Below, piece by piece: positions 17,495 to 25,217 of a DNA stretch of 64,000 nucleotides; the first letter of the stretch is position 1; the number at the start of each line of letters is the position of its first letter. The translations under genes were made by a program, and so were the position numbers. The notes under the pieces were generated by a model. It was not told the origin of the DNA, searched no databases, and saw nothing but the letters and a program-made list of their open reading frames with translations. This DNA comes from Pusillimonas sp. DMV24BSW_D (GTDB lineage: Bacteria; Pseudomonadota; Gammaproteobacteria; Burkholderiales; Burkholderiaceae_B): the NCBI RefSeq assembly GCF_011388195.1, contig NZ_CP049990.1:1798001-1862000 (forward strand). Direction: 5' to 3'.

Positions 17495-18094
17495 ATGACG
17501 TTGCAGTTGAAATCGTGTGACTTTAATGACGACGCATCGCGCGTGGCTCGCCGTCTTATCGGGGCGATACTGCTTGTGGATGGCGTGGGAGGTCGAATTG
17601 TGGAAACCGAGGCTTACGATCGGGATGACCCGGCGTCACACTGCTTTGGCGGACCAACAAGCCGTAATCAAGCCATGTTTGGGCCTCCTGGATGCGCCTA
17701 TGTTTACCGGTCGTATGGTATTCATTGGTGCTTGAATTTTGTTTGTCGAGAGCAAGGGCATGGCGCGGGCGTATTAATCAGGGCATTGGAGCCACTATAT
17801 GGTTTGGACGTCATACGAGAGCGTCGAGACGGCCGACCGTTGCGCGACTTATGTTCAGGGCCCGGCCGGGTGGGGCAGGCGCTGGCGATTCACCGTGATT
17901 ACAACGGCCATCCGCTTGACAGGCCGCCTTTTGAGGTGTGGGCGGCTGATGCACCCCTACCGGTGAGCGTGGGGCCGCGTATTGGTATCAGCAAGGCTGT
18001 GGAAACCCCCTGGCGATTTGGTCTGACGGGCTCAGGGTTTCTTAGCAAACCGTTTCACGCGGGGGCTAAGGCAGGGCCGAGCCCACAGCCGTAA
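17495..18094 (+). CDS. 3-methyladenine DNA glycosylase, AAG/MPG family
   Basis: 199 residues of the single-domain AAG fold. Recognisable are GGRIVETEAYDRDDPASHC with the catalytic Glu region, FGPPGCAYVYRSYGIHWCLNFV with the Tyr that intercalates into the helix, and DLCSGPGRVGQALAI. The enzyme removes alkylated purines such as 3-methyladenine and hypoxanthine in base excision repair. The gene is convergent with the 18101 gene, six bases between the stops, and divergent from the phosphatase gene. Confidence 0.92.
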   Translation: MTLQLKSCDFNDDASRVARRLIGAILLVDGVGGRIVETEAYDRDDPASHCFGGPTSRNQAMFGPPGCAYVYRSYGIHWCLNFVCREQGHGAGVLIRALEPLYGLDVIRERRDGRPLRDLCSGPGRVGQALAIHRDYNGHPLDRPPFEVWAADAPLPVSVGPRIGISKAVETPWRFGLTGSGFLSKPFHAGAKAGPSPQP

Positions 18095-18100
18095 TCCGGG

Positions 18101-20164
18101 TCATACGTTTTTTGTGGCTTGTAGGGGGCTTTCCGCCAGACGACCGGCCGCCCAACTTGCTTTGGCTTTTTCGTATACATCTTCGACGACGCTCACTTCA
18201 ACGGGCGGCTTTTCAGCCCCTTTCAAGCCGTCGTCGTGGAAAATATATAGACGCGAGGCAAAGTCGGCAAAAGGCAACGACCCTTCGCCCGGCAATTCGC
18301 CACTGCCTTGTGTTGAAACCACAGTGCCATTGCCCCAGTCTTGACCGCTGTCGTTGTTAGGGTTGAAAAAATACACCCGCATTTCGTTGTTCTGGTCAAA
18401 TGCGACGCGAATAATGGTAATTGCATGCCAACCTACAAACCCGCCTGAACTGTCGGTGACTGCGATTCCCGCCGGTTGGGGGTGAATAATGGGTTCGTTG
18501 CCGTTATATAGCGGATGGTAGGTTTGGTAGAACGATGTAATGAATTGATGGTAGTGCTTTAACTGCCCGGTTGCGATGTCGACTGCAATATAAAAGTCGC
18601 GCCCTACCCACCAACCGTGGAGTTCCGGATTAATCCACTTGTGCGGATCTTCGCCACGACCTGCCACGCGCCGGCCCATTTCTGCATAAAGACGATCAAG
18701 GTGGGGTACCAGCAGAATTGACACTGCGTCGGCATCCAGCGGAATGTTCGATGCCAAGCCAAGCTGTAGTTGGCTTGAATCGAGCGGTTGCCCTTCGATA
18801 TGCATAATAATGCGGTCGTTATGGGTGACCTGGGCCAATAACCACAGCAGGTAGTCGGGATCATTCAACGCCCACATTGATAAGGCGCGTGCTGATTGAC
18901 AAGTGGGGTTGTTGCCCTGGCCCACCCCCAGCGGTTGCCCCAACATCTGCATAACCCCGGCAATCATGCGTTGTCGGGCAGGAATAGTGGAGCCAAAAGC
19001 AATTTCTAAAGAATGGGTACAGGTAGCACTGGGCTCTGTCGCTAAAAGCCGCCACAACGACGGGGCGATAGGCGGCGAATACAAAATGCCGCGTTCAAGC
19101 ATGAGCGCAATACCTAAAATGGCTTCTCCGGTCCCGATATGAACCGATTCTTTAATAAGCTGATTAACCAATGGTTGATAGCAGCGCAGGCAATCCAGGC
19201 CGGTACTGGATAGGCCCAGTACTTGAGGTAGAAGATCTTGGTGATCGGAGGCCATAATAAATTGCACAAAGCCCACCTGGTAGTCGGATACCAGACCGGT
19301 GTCGTGCATGGCGCGGGCCATACCCATGGCTTCCGCTTGCAGTGCACCGCGGTCGGCCGCGTTCAGGCGTTGCGTGTAAACCTCAAGACCAGGGTCGTCG
19401 CGGCATAAGTGCGTGGGGCCGAACAGCGCGCTAATAAGGCGGTCAGCCCCCACAGCGCGGGTATCGCTCATGCCGTTCTGGTCGGCGTGCAAGGCGACGG
19501 CGATTTGTACAATCATTGACTTCACTGGCCCAACCTGCAAGGGTCGCTGGGTTAGGATACGCCACACCTCATCCACCAGGCGGCTCAGGATACTTTCCGC
19601 GCCGATCTGCTCCAGAACGTGTTTTAACAGCTGGTCAATTGTCGGGCCCATCGGGCCTTCGCGAACACGCGATACTTCAGAAGCGGTGCCCAGAATCCGG
19701 TCGAGATTCAAGGCCAGTACCTGCGTTAAAAAATGGCGAGCTTGCGCTGCGGGCAACCCGTTTACGCGGTAGGTATATTGCGCGACTGCCAAAAACCGCA
19801 GCAAGCTTAAACATTCAAGTGCAACAGTTTGGGGTTCCGCTTTTTCAAGCGTGTTCTTTACCAGCCCCGGCAAGAGTTGGGCAGGGGTGCTCCAGTCGGT
19901 ACCGGCAAAAATGCCTGCTTGGTCAAGGCGTTGAATTCGCCCTTGAAGCGCGGCAATGCTGTCGGGCTGTTTCAAGAGCCGGCAAGTGGCCTCCAGTATT
20001 CGGCTTTGATATGTTGCCTTACCAACAGTTGAAGCCTTTTCAAGTTGAGACAACATGTGGTCGAACTTGGAAAGCATCGAGTCAAGAGATGCCGGATTAA
20101 CTGTTGGGGAATGGCTTTGCGCCGATTCCGTTGTGTAAAGCGGGTTACCCATTTGGCAAAACAC
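18101..20164 (-). CDS. Unrecognised 687-residue protein with papain-like cysteine peptidase pattern
   Basis: I do not recognise the family. Residues 1-410 are mostly helical without membrane segments or signal peptide. The C-terminal half holds GQGNNPTCQSARALSMW (Q416, C422), GGFVGWHAITIIRV (H580) and VYFFNPNNDSGQDW (N601, N603, D605). Order and spacing (Gln six residues before Cys, then His before a beta-strand, then Asn/Asp) are those of papain-like/C39-like enzymes with an oxyanion-hole Gln and a Cys-His-Asn triad. It could be a peptidase, amidase or transglutaminase-type enzyme. The start is GTG 20164 or ATG 20152. It lies five bases after an ATP-grasp gene, so both are probably made together. 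Residue numbers count from the GTG. Confidence 0.75.
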   Translation of the reverse strand: MFCQMGNPLYTTESAQSHSPTVNPASLDSMLSKFDHMLSQLEKASTVGKATYQSRILEATCRLLKQPDSIAALQGRIQRLDQAGIFAGTDWSTPAQLLPGLVKNTLEKAEPQTVALECLSLLRFLAVAQYTYRVNGLPAAQARHFLTQVLALNLDRILGTASEVSRVREGPMGPTIDQLLKHVLEQIGAESILSRLVDEVWRILTQRPLQVGPVKSMIVQIAVALHADQNGMSDTRAVGADRLISALFGPTHLCRDDPGLEVYTQRLNAADRGALQAEAMGMARAMHDTGLVSDYQVGFVQFIMASDHQDLLPQVLGLSSTGLDCLRCYQPLVNQLIKESVHIGTGEAILGIALMLERGILYSPPIAPSLWRLLATEPSATCTHSLEIAFGSTIPARQRMIAGVMQMLGQPLGVGQGNNPTCQSARALSMWALNDPDYLLWLLAQVTHNDRIIMHIEGQPLDSSQLQLGLASNIPLDADAVSILLVPHLDRLYAEMGRRVAGRGEDPHKWINPELHGWWVGRDFYIAVDIATGQLKHYHQFITSFYQTYHPLYNGNEPIIHPQPAGIAVTDSSGGFVGWHAITIIRVAFDQNNEMRVYFFNPNNDSGQDWGNGTVVSTQGSGELPGEGSLPFADFASRLYIFHDDGLKGAEKPPVEVSVVEDVYEKAKASWAAGRLAESPLQATKNV

Positions 20165-20169
20165 TATCC

Positions 20170-21393
20170 TTAAACATAAAAATCAAGATCTTCTTGTGCC
20201 TTAAGCAGGTCGCGCAGGCGGTGCGGATCTTCACCGTGGAAATAGATCAGCCCCCAATGTGTACCAAATGCCGAGCGTTTTGTAACCTTTTGTTCGAGCG
20301 GCGGCACCAGTTCGTGAAACTCGAAATACGGATCGTTAACGGTTTCGTCTGGTAAAGAAAGCTCGCTCACGACACGGCGACGTGGGTAAACGCCAAAGCA
20401 TCCTGCGTGGCCGTTGGCATCCTCAACCGGTGTGGGGAAAAACGCGTCGAGCTCTTCTTGCGTTGTTTTTGGGTCAAACGCCATGACAAGTGCCTGATAG
20501 CCATTGAATTCGTAAACCCGCTCAAGCAGCTCAAATACGTTGAAGCCGGGCGGACGGTAGGCCACTTCGCCAAAATACATGGTGCCGTCGCTCGTCACAA
20601 AGTATTCGGGGTGAATAAAACCGAAATCGATATCAAACACTTCAATAAGCTTTTCTATTTCCTGTGTAATGCGCCCACGCCATTTTTCCAGTTCAGGGGT
20701 GGCCGGCACGAATACAGAGTAGCCTAGCGAGACATACTCGGAAATATTAAGAAACTGGATTTTTCGGTCTTTAATCCAGGCTTCCACTGCGAATTCCCAG
20801 CCGCTTAGATGACTTTCCATTAAAGCGGGGAACTCGTCGTCGGAAATTGTGGCGACATCGTCGGCCGTGCGAATAACCCGATGGCCCAAACAACCGGCCT
20901 TATCGAATGCCTTGAAGTGAATAGGGTCGTTTGGGTCGCCGTCAAGCTTGAGCAAGGTCTGGTTCACCCGTTTCAGAAACCGGATCACGTCGTTTCGATC
21001 CATGGCTTCTTCGAAAATGCCTACGCGGATACCGCCTAATTGTGCGCGGCGCTTCATGAGTGACTTGTCGCGGAACAACATCGACTGGCCAAGCAGGCGG
21101 GGGTTGTCGAGCAGTACCGAGTTAACAGCGCCGGCCCATTCCACTGTTTCTTCGAACAGGGGGACAGCGACATCAACGCCCATTTCCTGCAAGGTGATAG
21201 CCAATTCATAAGAGCGATCGTTAAGACGCTCGAAATCCCAGGATATAAACGGAATATTATGTTCTTTGGCGTAATCTTCAGCCCAGGGCGGGGCGACAAC
21301 AATATAGCGCCGGTCGAAATTTTCGAGCGCATCAATACAGCGCAGGCTCCAGCCCAGCACCGCAACAAATCCCTTATTTGGGTCTTTTTCCAT
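20170..21393 (-). CDS. ATP-grasp domain carboxylate-amine/thiol ligase
   Basis: 407 residues from the ATG at 21393, chosen because AGGAGGTC stands four bases before it; an in-frame ATG 33 bases upstream lacks such a site. The N-domain has FVAVLGWSLRCIDAL; FRDKSLMKRR (107-116) starts the ATP-grasp part, with nucleotide-binding K161 in HFKAF and Mg-binding residues in FGFIHPEYFV (H261, E263) and FGEVAYRPPG (E276, R280). The fold activates a carboxylate as acyl-phosphate and couples it to an amine or thiol. Substrates are unknown. It forms a two-gene unit with the papain-like protein, suggesting one makes and the other cuts or transfers a peptide-like bond. Confidence 0.87.
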   Translation of the reverse strand: MEKDPNKGFVAVLGWSLRCIDALENFDRRYIVVAPPWAEDYAKEHNIPFISWDFERLNDRSYELAITLQEMGVDVAVPLFEETVEWAGAVNSVLLDNPRLLGQSMLFRDKSLMKRRAQLGGIRVGIFEEAMDRNDVIRFLKRVNQTLLKLDGDPNDPIHFKAFDKAGCLGHRVIRTADDVATISDDEFPALMESHLSGWEFAVEAWIKDRKIQFLNISEYVSLGYSVFVPATPELEKWRGRITQEIEKLIEVFDIDFGFIHPEYFVTSDGTMYFGEVAYRPPGFNVFELLERVYEFNGYQALVMAFDPKTTQEELDAFFPTPVEDANGHAGCFGVYPRRRVVSELSLPDETVNDPYFEFHELVPPLEQKVTKRSAFGTHWGLIYFHGEDPHRLRDLLKAQEDLDFYV

Positions 21394-21502
21394 ATGAGAC
21401 CTCCTTAAATGTTCGCCGGCTGGCAACAGGTGGCCCGGAACCGGGCGCAGGCGAGCCGGTTCCTATTTAGCATACAGGGTTAGGGCGGGGATGTCTTGTT
21501 TC

Positions 21503-22141
21503 CTAGGAGGAACTCGATGATGCGATGTGGGTTGCCAGGCGCTTTCGATTCGCACTTCGCGCTGCACCATACTCCATAATGCGGGCTGTTTCGTCGGCAA
21601 CGGTTTCACCCAGAAATCGCTCCAGCAGGTACAGCGTCAAATCAACGCAAAGGCTTACACCGCCCCCGGTAACCACCTCACCTTCGTCGACCACAAGCGC
21701 ATGCATTGTGTGTACGGAAGGGTGGTTCTCTTCCAAAGTCTGGAGCGGGCAGACCTCGGGCTCTATTACCGGTACCTTGGTCGTGGCGCGTTTGCCGTCA
21801 AGCAAGCCTGCTGCCGCCAAGATCATTGCGCCGGTGCAAACGCTGGCGATACAGGGGGTGTGCTGACGGCGGCTTTGAAGGAAGGAAAGGATACGTTCGT
21901 TCTTGACCTGGTTCTTCCAGCCCGGCCCTCCGGTGACCATGACAACGTCGGACGGTGGTGCATTGTTGAAGGAATAGTCCGTTTCCACTCTTAAGCCATT
22001 CTGCAACTCAACCATCCCCCCGTTTTCGGATACCGTGAAGTAGGTGAGTGTGGGGTCGACACGCTTGGCCATTGAGAGGGTGCCCAAAATACCGATTTCA
22101 ATAGGCTCGACAAAATCATAGAGTACGACGGCAATCCGCAT
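21503..22141 (-). CDS. DJ-1/PfpI family protein (class I glutamine amidotransferase-like)
   Basis: 212 residues. The nucleophile elbow is at IASVCTGAMILAAAGLL, with Cys in the S/V-C-T-G context, and GGPGW precedes it, as in the amidase-like part of GlxA-type regulators, but there is no AraC DNA-binding domain. Possible roles are isonitrile hydratase-like or glyoxalase-like; the substrate is not predictable. It is divergent from the ferredoxin gene with an 81-base gap holding a strong promoter on the other strand, and 109 bases upstream of the ATP-grasp start in the same direction. Confidence 0.85.
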   Translation of the reverse strand: MRIAVVLYDFVEPIEIGILGTLSMAKRVDPTLTYFTVSENGGMVELQNGLRVETDYSFNNAPPSDVVMVTGGPGWKNQVKNERILSFLQSRRQHTPCIASVCTGAMILAAAGLLDGKRATTKVPVIEPEVCPLQTLEENHPSVHTMHALVVDEGEVVTGGGVSLCVDLTLYLLERFLGETVADETARIMEYGAARSANRKRLATHIASSSSS

Positions 22142-22153
22142 TGAGGCTCCTGG

Positions 22154-22181
22154 TTGACTTGCTTTAATTGTTTCCTATAAT
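22154..22181 (+). promoter_or_regulatory. Sigma-70 promoter of the ferredoxin gene
   Basis: TTGACT (22154-22159), 16 bases, TATAAT (22176-22181). The -10 box is perfect and the -35 differs in one base; the spacer is one base short of optimal. Transcription would begin near 22188, about 35 bases before the ferredoxin ATG. GTTTC occurs in the spacer (22170) and again just after the start (22190), 20 bases apart, so a repressor bound to both would cover the promoter. Confidence 0.8.
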
Positions 22182-22189
22182 AAGACAGT

Positions 22190-22206
22190 GTTTCATTTTA
22201 GGCAAC
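22190..22206 (+). promoter_or_regulatory. Possible operator, copy A of a motif shared with the cupin/TRAP spacer
   Basis: GTTTCATTTTAGGCAAC. A near-identical 17-base string occurs at 23897-23913 between the cupin gene and the first TRAP operon (GTTTCAT, four A/T bases, then RGCAAC or TGCAAC). An XRE-cupin regulator is encoded between the two sites, which makes it the first candidate for the protein that reads them. Confidence 0.45.
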
Positions 22207-22222
22207 AAAAAAAGGGGGCGTG

Positions 22223-22552
22223 ATGACCTGTGTGGTAACTGAGGCCTGTATTGCTTGCCGTTATGGGGATTGTGTTGATGCTTGCCCCGTTGATGCGTTC
22301 AGGGTCGGCGAAAATTTTGTCGTCATTGATCCTGAGGTTTGTGTTAATTGCACGGTGTGTGTGCCGGCTTGTCCTGTGTCCGCAATCGTGGCCGACTACG
22401 AGCTTGATGTCTCGGAGCGTCAGCGCTACGTGGACTTGAATGCGACATTGTCAAAGGAGTTTGATCACGCGCAGGTGCAGGTTGAGGCATTGGCCGATGC
22501 GGAAAAGTGGGCCGATGTAAAAGATAAGCTACACCTGCTTATTCGCACTTAG
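22223..22552 (+). CDS. fdxA: 7Fe-type ferredoxin, FdxA-like
   Basis: 109 residues from ATG 22223; a GTG three bases earlier is also in frame. Two cluster-binding regions are present: C9, C12, C17 and C21 (CIACRYGDCVDACP) and CVNCTVCVPACP. The arrangement is that of the [3Fe-4S][4Fe-4S] ferredoxins of Azotobacter and Pseudomonas, including the helical C-terminal tail. The free, non-ligand cysteine that usually follows in CPVDCF is Ala here. It is a cytoplasmic low-potential electron carrier. The strong promoter at 22154 precedes it, and the XRE-cupin gene is convergent downstream. Confidence 0.92.
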   Translation: MTCVVTEACIACRYGDCVDACPVDAFRVGENFVVIDPEVCVNCTVCVPACPVSAIVADYELDVSERQRYVDLNATLSKEFDHAQVQVEALADAEKWADVKDKLHLLIRT

Positions 22553-22570
22553 CGTCAACCGGTATCGCCG

Positions 22571-23287
22571 CTAAGAGTTTGCTTCGCTCTCTTCGGAGTC
22601 CGGATTATTTTCCATTACGACAACCAAGGCCTGGGCGTCTCCGCTGGGGCTGCGCCCCCGGTGTGGCAGGCTGGACTCAAAGTAAATGCTGTCGCCCGGC
22701 TCAAGCGTCCAGCGTCTTAGGTGCCCGTCGATTTTTATTTCAAATTCAACCTCGCCGGCAAGAATATAAATAAATTCTTCTCCGGGATGCTCGAAATAGG
22801 TGTCGATATCGACTTCCGATGGGAAGGTGAAAATAAAAGGCTCCATGTGTTTATGGGCCTTTTTGTGCGCGAGGCTAACGTAATCATAGCCAAAGCCCGT
22901 GCCGCCGCGCACAACCGGCTTGCGTTCCCATCGATGCACCACGGATACCTTGGCATCTGCACCGGCCTCAATTGCATCGTCGGGTTGAGTAGGATCAACA
23001 AAGAAATAGCTTAAATCCTGGTTCATTGAACGGGCAATGCGCGCCAGTGAGGCAATGGGGGGCGCACTCTTTCCGTTCTCTATTTTCGACAGATACCCTT
23101 TGGTAAAGCCTGACCGTTCAGCGAGCGCGTCGAGCGTCAGCCCACTGCTGATGCGTAGCGCTTTCAGGCGTTCGCATACAGCGATTTCGTCACTGCTGAT
23201 TTGGGCGGGTTGCGGGGGGGCAGATTTGCGCCCGGCGGAAATGCGTTTTGAGCGGGTTGGGGCAATGGTGTTTTTCTGTGCCTTCAT
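22571..23287 (-). CDS. XRE-family transcriptional regulator with C-terminal cupin
   Basis: 238 residues: basic N-terminal tail (1-30), helix-turn-helix domain at about 38-95 (LRISSGLTLDALAERSGFTKGYLSKIENGK), linker, and a cupin at about 160-230 (HPGEEFIYILAGEVEFEI, LEPGDSIYFESSLPHRG). Such XRE-cupin proteins (PuuR, HipB-cupin types) are repressors or activators that sense a small metabolite in the cupin. Flanking genes (ferredoxin, cupin protein, TRAP importer, DJ-1 protein) and a 17-base motif in two nearby spacers suggest it controls this neighbourhood. An 11-base inverted repeat stands upstream of its start. Confidence 0.9.
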   Translation of the reverse strand: MKAQKNTIAPTRSKRISAGRKSAPPQPAQISSDEIAVCERLKALRISSGLTLDALAERSGFTKGYLSKIENGKSAPPIASLARIARSMNQDLSYFFVDPTQPDDAIEAGADAKVSVVHRWERKPVVRGGTGFGYDYVSLAHKKAHKHMEPFIFTFPSEVDIDTYFEHPGEEFIYILAGEVEFEIKIDGHLRRWTLEPGDSIYFESSLPHRGRSPSGDAQALVVVMENNPDSEESEANS

Positions 23288-23330
23288 GGGTGTGTGTATC
23301 CGCTATGCCATTAGTGCTCTTGTGGAGGGG

Positions 23331-23373
23331 TGGCGAGTTAGCTGTTTGTGCTGTTTCTTATTCTAACTCGCCA
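23331..23373. repeat. Inverted repeat upstream of the XRE-cupin gene
   Basis: TGGCGAGTTAG at 23331-23341 and its exact complement CTAACTCGCCA at 23363-23373, 21 bases apart. It lies between the cupin gene (ends 23426) and the XRE-cupin gene (starts 23287). No T-run follows on the minus strand, so an operator for autoregulation or an RNA processing hairpin is more likely than a terminator. Confidence 0.55.
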
Positions 23374-23425
23374 AGCTGCATTAAGCGCGGATTTTGGCCG
23401 GCAACGCTGTTCCGGCCAGATGGAT

Positions 23426-23830
23426 TTAACTCTTTTTTTCGAACCCGGCTGTGTTGAAAAATACATTTGGTTTGCGATAAATAGCCAGAAGCAGGCAGCC
23501 TTCGTCGGAGTGCGTTTCATGTAATGACCCGGGTTTGCGCCAAACATACTGGCCCGCCCGACATATGCCGTCGTGATCATAGAACGACCCTTCAAGGACG
23601 AAACTTTGTTCAATTTCCGGGTGGCGATGAAATGGCAGGACGGCACCGGGTTCCCATTTGAGTAGAACCGTCATTTCGCCTTCATCGTCGTTCCGGTACA
23701 AAACCTTCATCCAGATTTTATCGAACTGTGATTTTTGCCATTCCAGCTTTTCCGGGTCAACGTAAGTTGATCCGCCGATGGTGGGTTCCAGTTTGCCTTT
23801 AAGGCGTTCTTTGAAGTGTGTTTCGGACAT
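23426..23830 (-). CDS. Cupin domain protein, ChrR-like
   Basis: 134 residues with one cupin barrel. Metal-binding residues are in LPFHRHPEIEQSFVLEG (His-x-His and Glu) with a later His in PGSLHETHSDEG. This resembles the ChrR_cupin group (2,4-dihydroxyacetophenone dioxygenase-like or anti-sigma-like cupins), usually small metal-binding enzymes or sensors. It is divergent from the first TRAP operon with 238 bases between the starts and upstream of the XRE-cupin gene in the same direction, which suggests a role in handling the imported compound. Confidence 0.85.
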   Translation of the reverse strand: MSETHFKERLKGKLEPTIGGSTYVDPEKLEWQKSQFDKIWMKVLYRNDDEGEMTVLLKWEPGAVLPFHRHPEIEQSFVLEGSFYDHDGICRAGQYVWRKPGSLHETHSDEGCLLLAIYRKPNVFFNTAGFEKKS

Positions 23831-23896
23831 GTGTTGATCTCCAGGTGTGTTCGGGGTTGAGTGCGATGACTGAACTCGAAGATATCGTACGACTAT

Positions 23897-23954
23897 GTTT
23901 CATAAAATGCAACTTATATAGGCAATAATTTCATTTAAGTAAATATAAATGAAA
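23897..23954. promoter_or_regulatory. Motif copy B and inverted repeat between cupin and TRAP operon
   Basis: 23897-23913 is GTTTCATAAAATGCAAC, copy B of the motif at 22190. Sixteen bases on, TTTCATTTA (23929-23937) is matched by its complement TAAATGAAA (23946-23954) with an eight-base spacer. The whole 23831-24068 spacer is A/T-rich and must hold the promoters of both divergent genes; TTAGGAAA also occurs twice (near 23969 and 23991). These are plausible operator elements; which protein binds is inference. Confidence 0.45.
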
Positions 23955-24068
23955 ACCCTATGGTTTTGTTAGGAAATATTTGTTGTACTTTAGGAAACTA
24001 TGGGTTAAGTTGGATGCGTGGCAGTTGTAAGACAAAAAGAAGTCGTTTCACCATTGAGGAGGTGTATT

Positions 24069-25136
24069 GTGAGAAAGCCTGTAAGTTGGTATCTAAGAAC
24101 GGCGACACTGGCCGTTGTAACGGGGTTGGCGCTGGGTAGCGGTGCAGCAATGGCCGATGACAAACCGGTCAGGTGGAAGGTGCAAAGTTGGTTCCCAACC
24201 AAGTTACCCCATGTTGGTACGCAAATTACCGACATTTCAAAGAAGGTTAAAGCTGTTTCCGGCAACAATATTCAGTTCCAGGTGTTTGAACCAGGAGCTC
24301 TTATTCCGCCGGCCGAGTGTTTCGATGCTGTGTCCAACGGGGCAGTGAATGCTTGTTGGGGGATTTCCGGGTATTACTATGGCAAGCACCCTGCCTTGGC
24401 AATATACTCGGCTGTGCCGTTTGGCCCGGAGTGGCCTGAGATGCTGGCATTCTTCTATTACGGTGGCGGCAAAGAACGATACGAAGAAATTTATGCCAAG
24501 AACAATATCAAAGGCATTATGTGTGGCGGTACGGTATCTGAGGCGTCAGGATGGTTCAGAAAGGAAATCAATTCCGTCGAGGATCTAAACGGATTGAAAA
24601 TGCGCATTTTCGGCTTGGGTGCCAAAGTCGTAGAGAAACTGGGTGTGTCTGCTCAGTTGATTCCAGCCGGTGATATTTACCCTGCACTTGAGCTGGGTAC
24701 GATCGACGCAGCCGAATTTGCCATGCCTGCGGTTGATTTGCAGCTCGGTTTCCATCAGGTGGCCAAGCATTATTATTTCCCTGGCTGGCACCAACCTGCC
24801 ACGCTGTACGAACTCATCATCAACATGGATAAATGGAACGAGCTGTCCAAAACCCAGCAGGCCCAAATTGAGATGATGTGTGGTGATAACGTTCGGCAGG
24901 CTATTGCCGAAGGGGAAGCCAAGCAGGCGGCGGCATTGAAAGCCATTGAAGAAAAAGGTGTGACGGCGCATGAGTGGTCGCCCGAAATTATCCAGGCATT
25001 TCGCAATGCGTGGGAAGAAGTGGTCGTTGAAGAGTCTGCCAATTACCCTGAGTTCAAAGAAGCGTATGAACATTACGCCAAGTTCCGCGAAGAATATAAA
25101 CCGTGGCGTCAGGTTAGTACTGTTAAAGATCAATAA
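24069..25136 (+). CDS. TRAP transporter substrate-binding protein, DctP family, TakP-like
   Basis: 355 residues starting at GTG 24069, chosen because GAGGAGG ends six bases before it and a clean signal peptide follows (hydrophobic at 8-26, cleavage after GAAMA). The mature protein has the DctP fold: KMRIFGLGAKVVEKLG, IPAGDIYPALELGTIDAAEF and FPGWHQPATLYELI. These resemble TakP/FcbT1-type periplasmic receptors that bind alpha-keto acids or related carboxylates through a conserved Arg in the MRI-type strand. It heads a DctP-Q-M operon; a hairpin follows its stop, as expected if the receptor is made in excess over the membrane parts. Confidence 0.92.
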   Translation: MRKPVSWYLRTATLAVVTGLALGSGAAMADDKPVRWKVQSWFPTKLPHVGTQITDISKKVKAVSGNNIQFQVFEPGALIPPAECFDAVSNGAVNACWGISGYYYGKHPALAIYSAVPFGPEWPEMLAFFYYGGGKERYEEIYAKNNIKGIMCGGTVSEASGWFRKEINSVEDLNGLKMRIFGLGAKVVEKLGVSAQLIPAGDIYPALELGTIDAAEFAMPAVDLQLGFHQVAKHYYFPGWHQPATLYELIINMDKWNELSKTQQAQIEMMCGDNVRQAIAEGEAKQAAALKAIEEKGVTAHEWSPEIIQAFRNAWEEVVVEESANYPEFKEAYEHYAKFREEYKPWRQVSTVKDQ

Positions 25137-25148
25137 CAGGGCATGAAG

Positions 25149-25187
25149 AAGGGGTTTCGCTGCAACGTTAGGGCGAAGCCCCCTTTT
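25149..25187 (+). terminator. Attenuator-like hairpin between dctP and dctQ of the first TRAP operon
   Basis: GGGGTTTCGC (25151-25160) pairs with GCGAAGCCCC (25173-25182) with one G-U pair and a 12-base loop; CTTTTTC follows. It is a reasonable intrinsic terminator placed inside the operon, so read-through would give low expression of the permease genes relative to the receptor. Confidence 0.65.
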
Positions 25188-25217
25188 TCATTGAGGCATT
25201 GGACAACATAGAATAAG

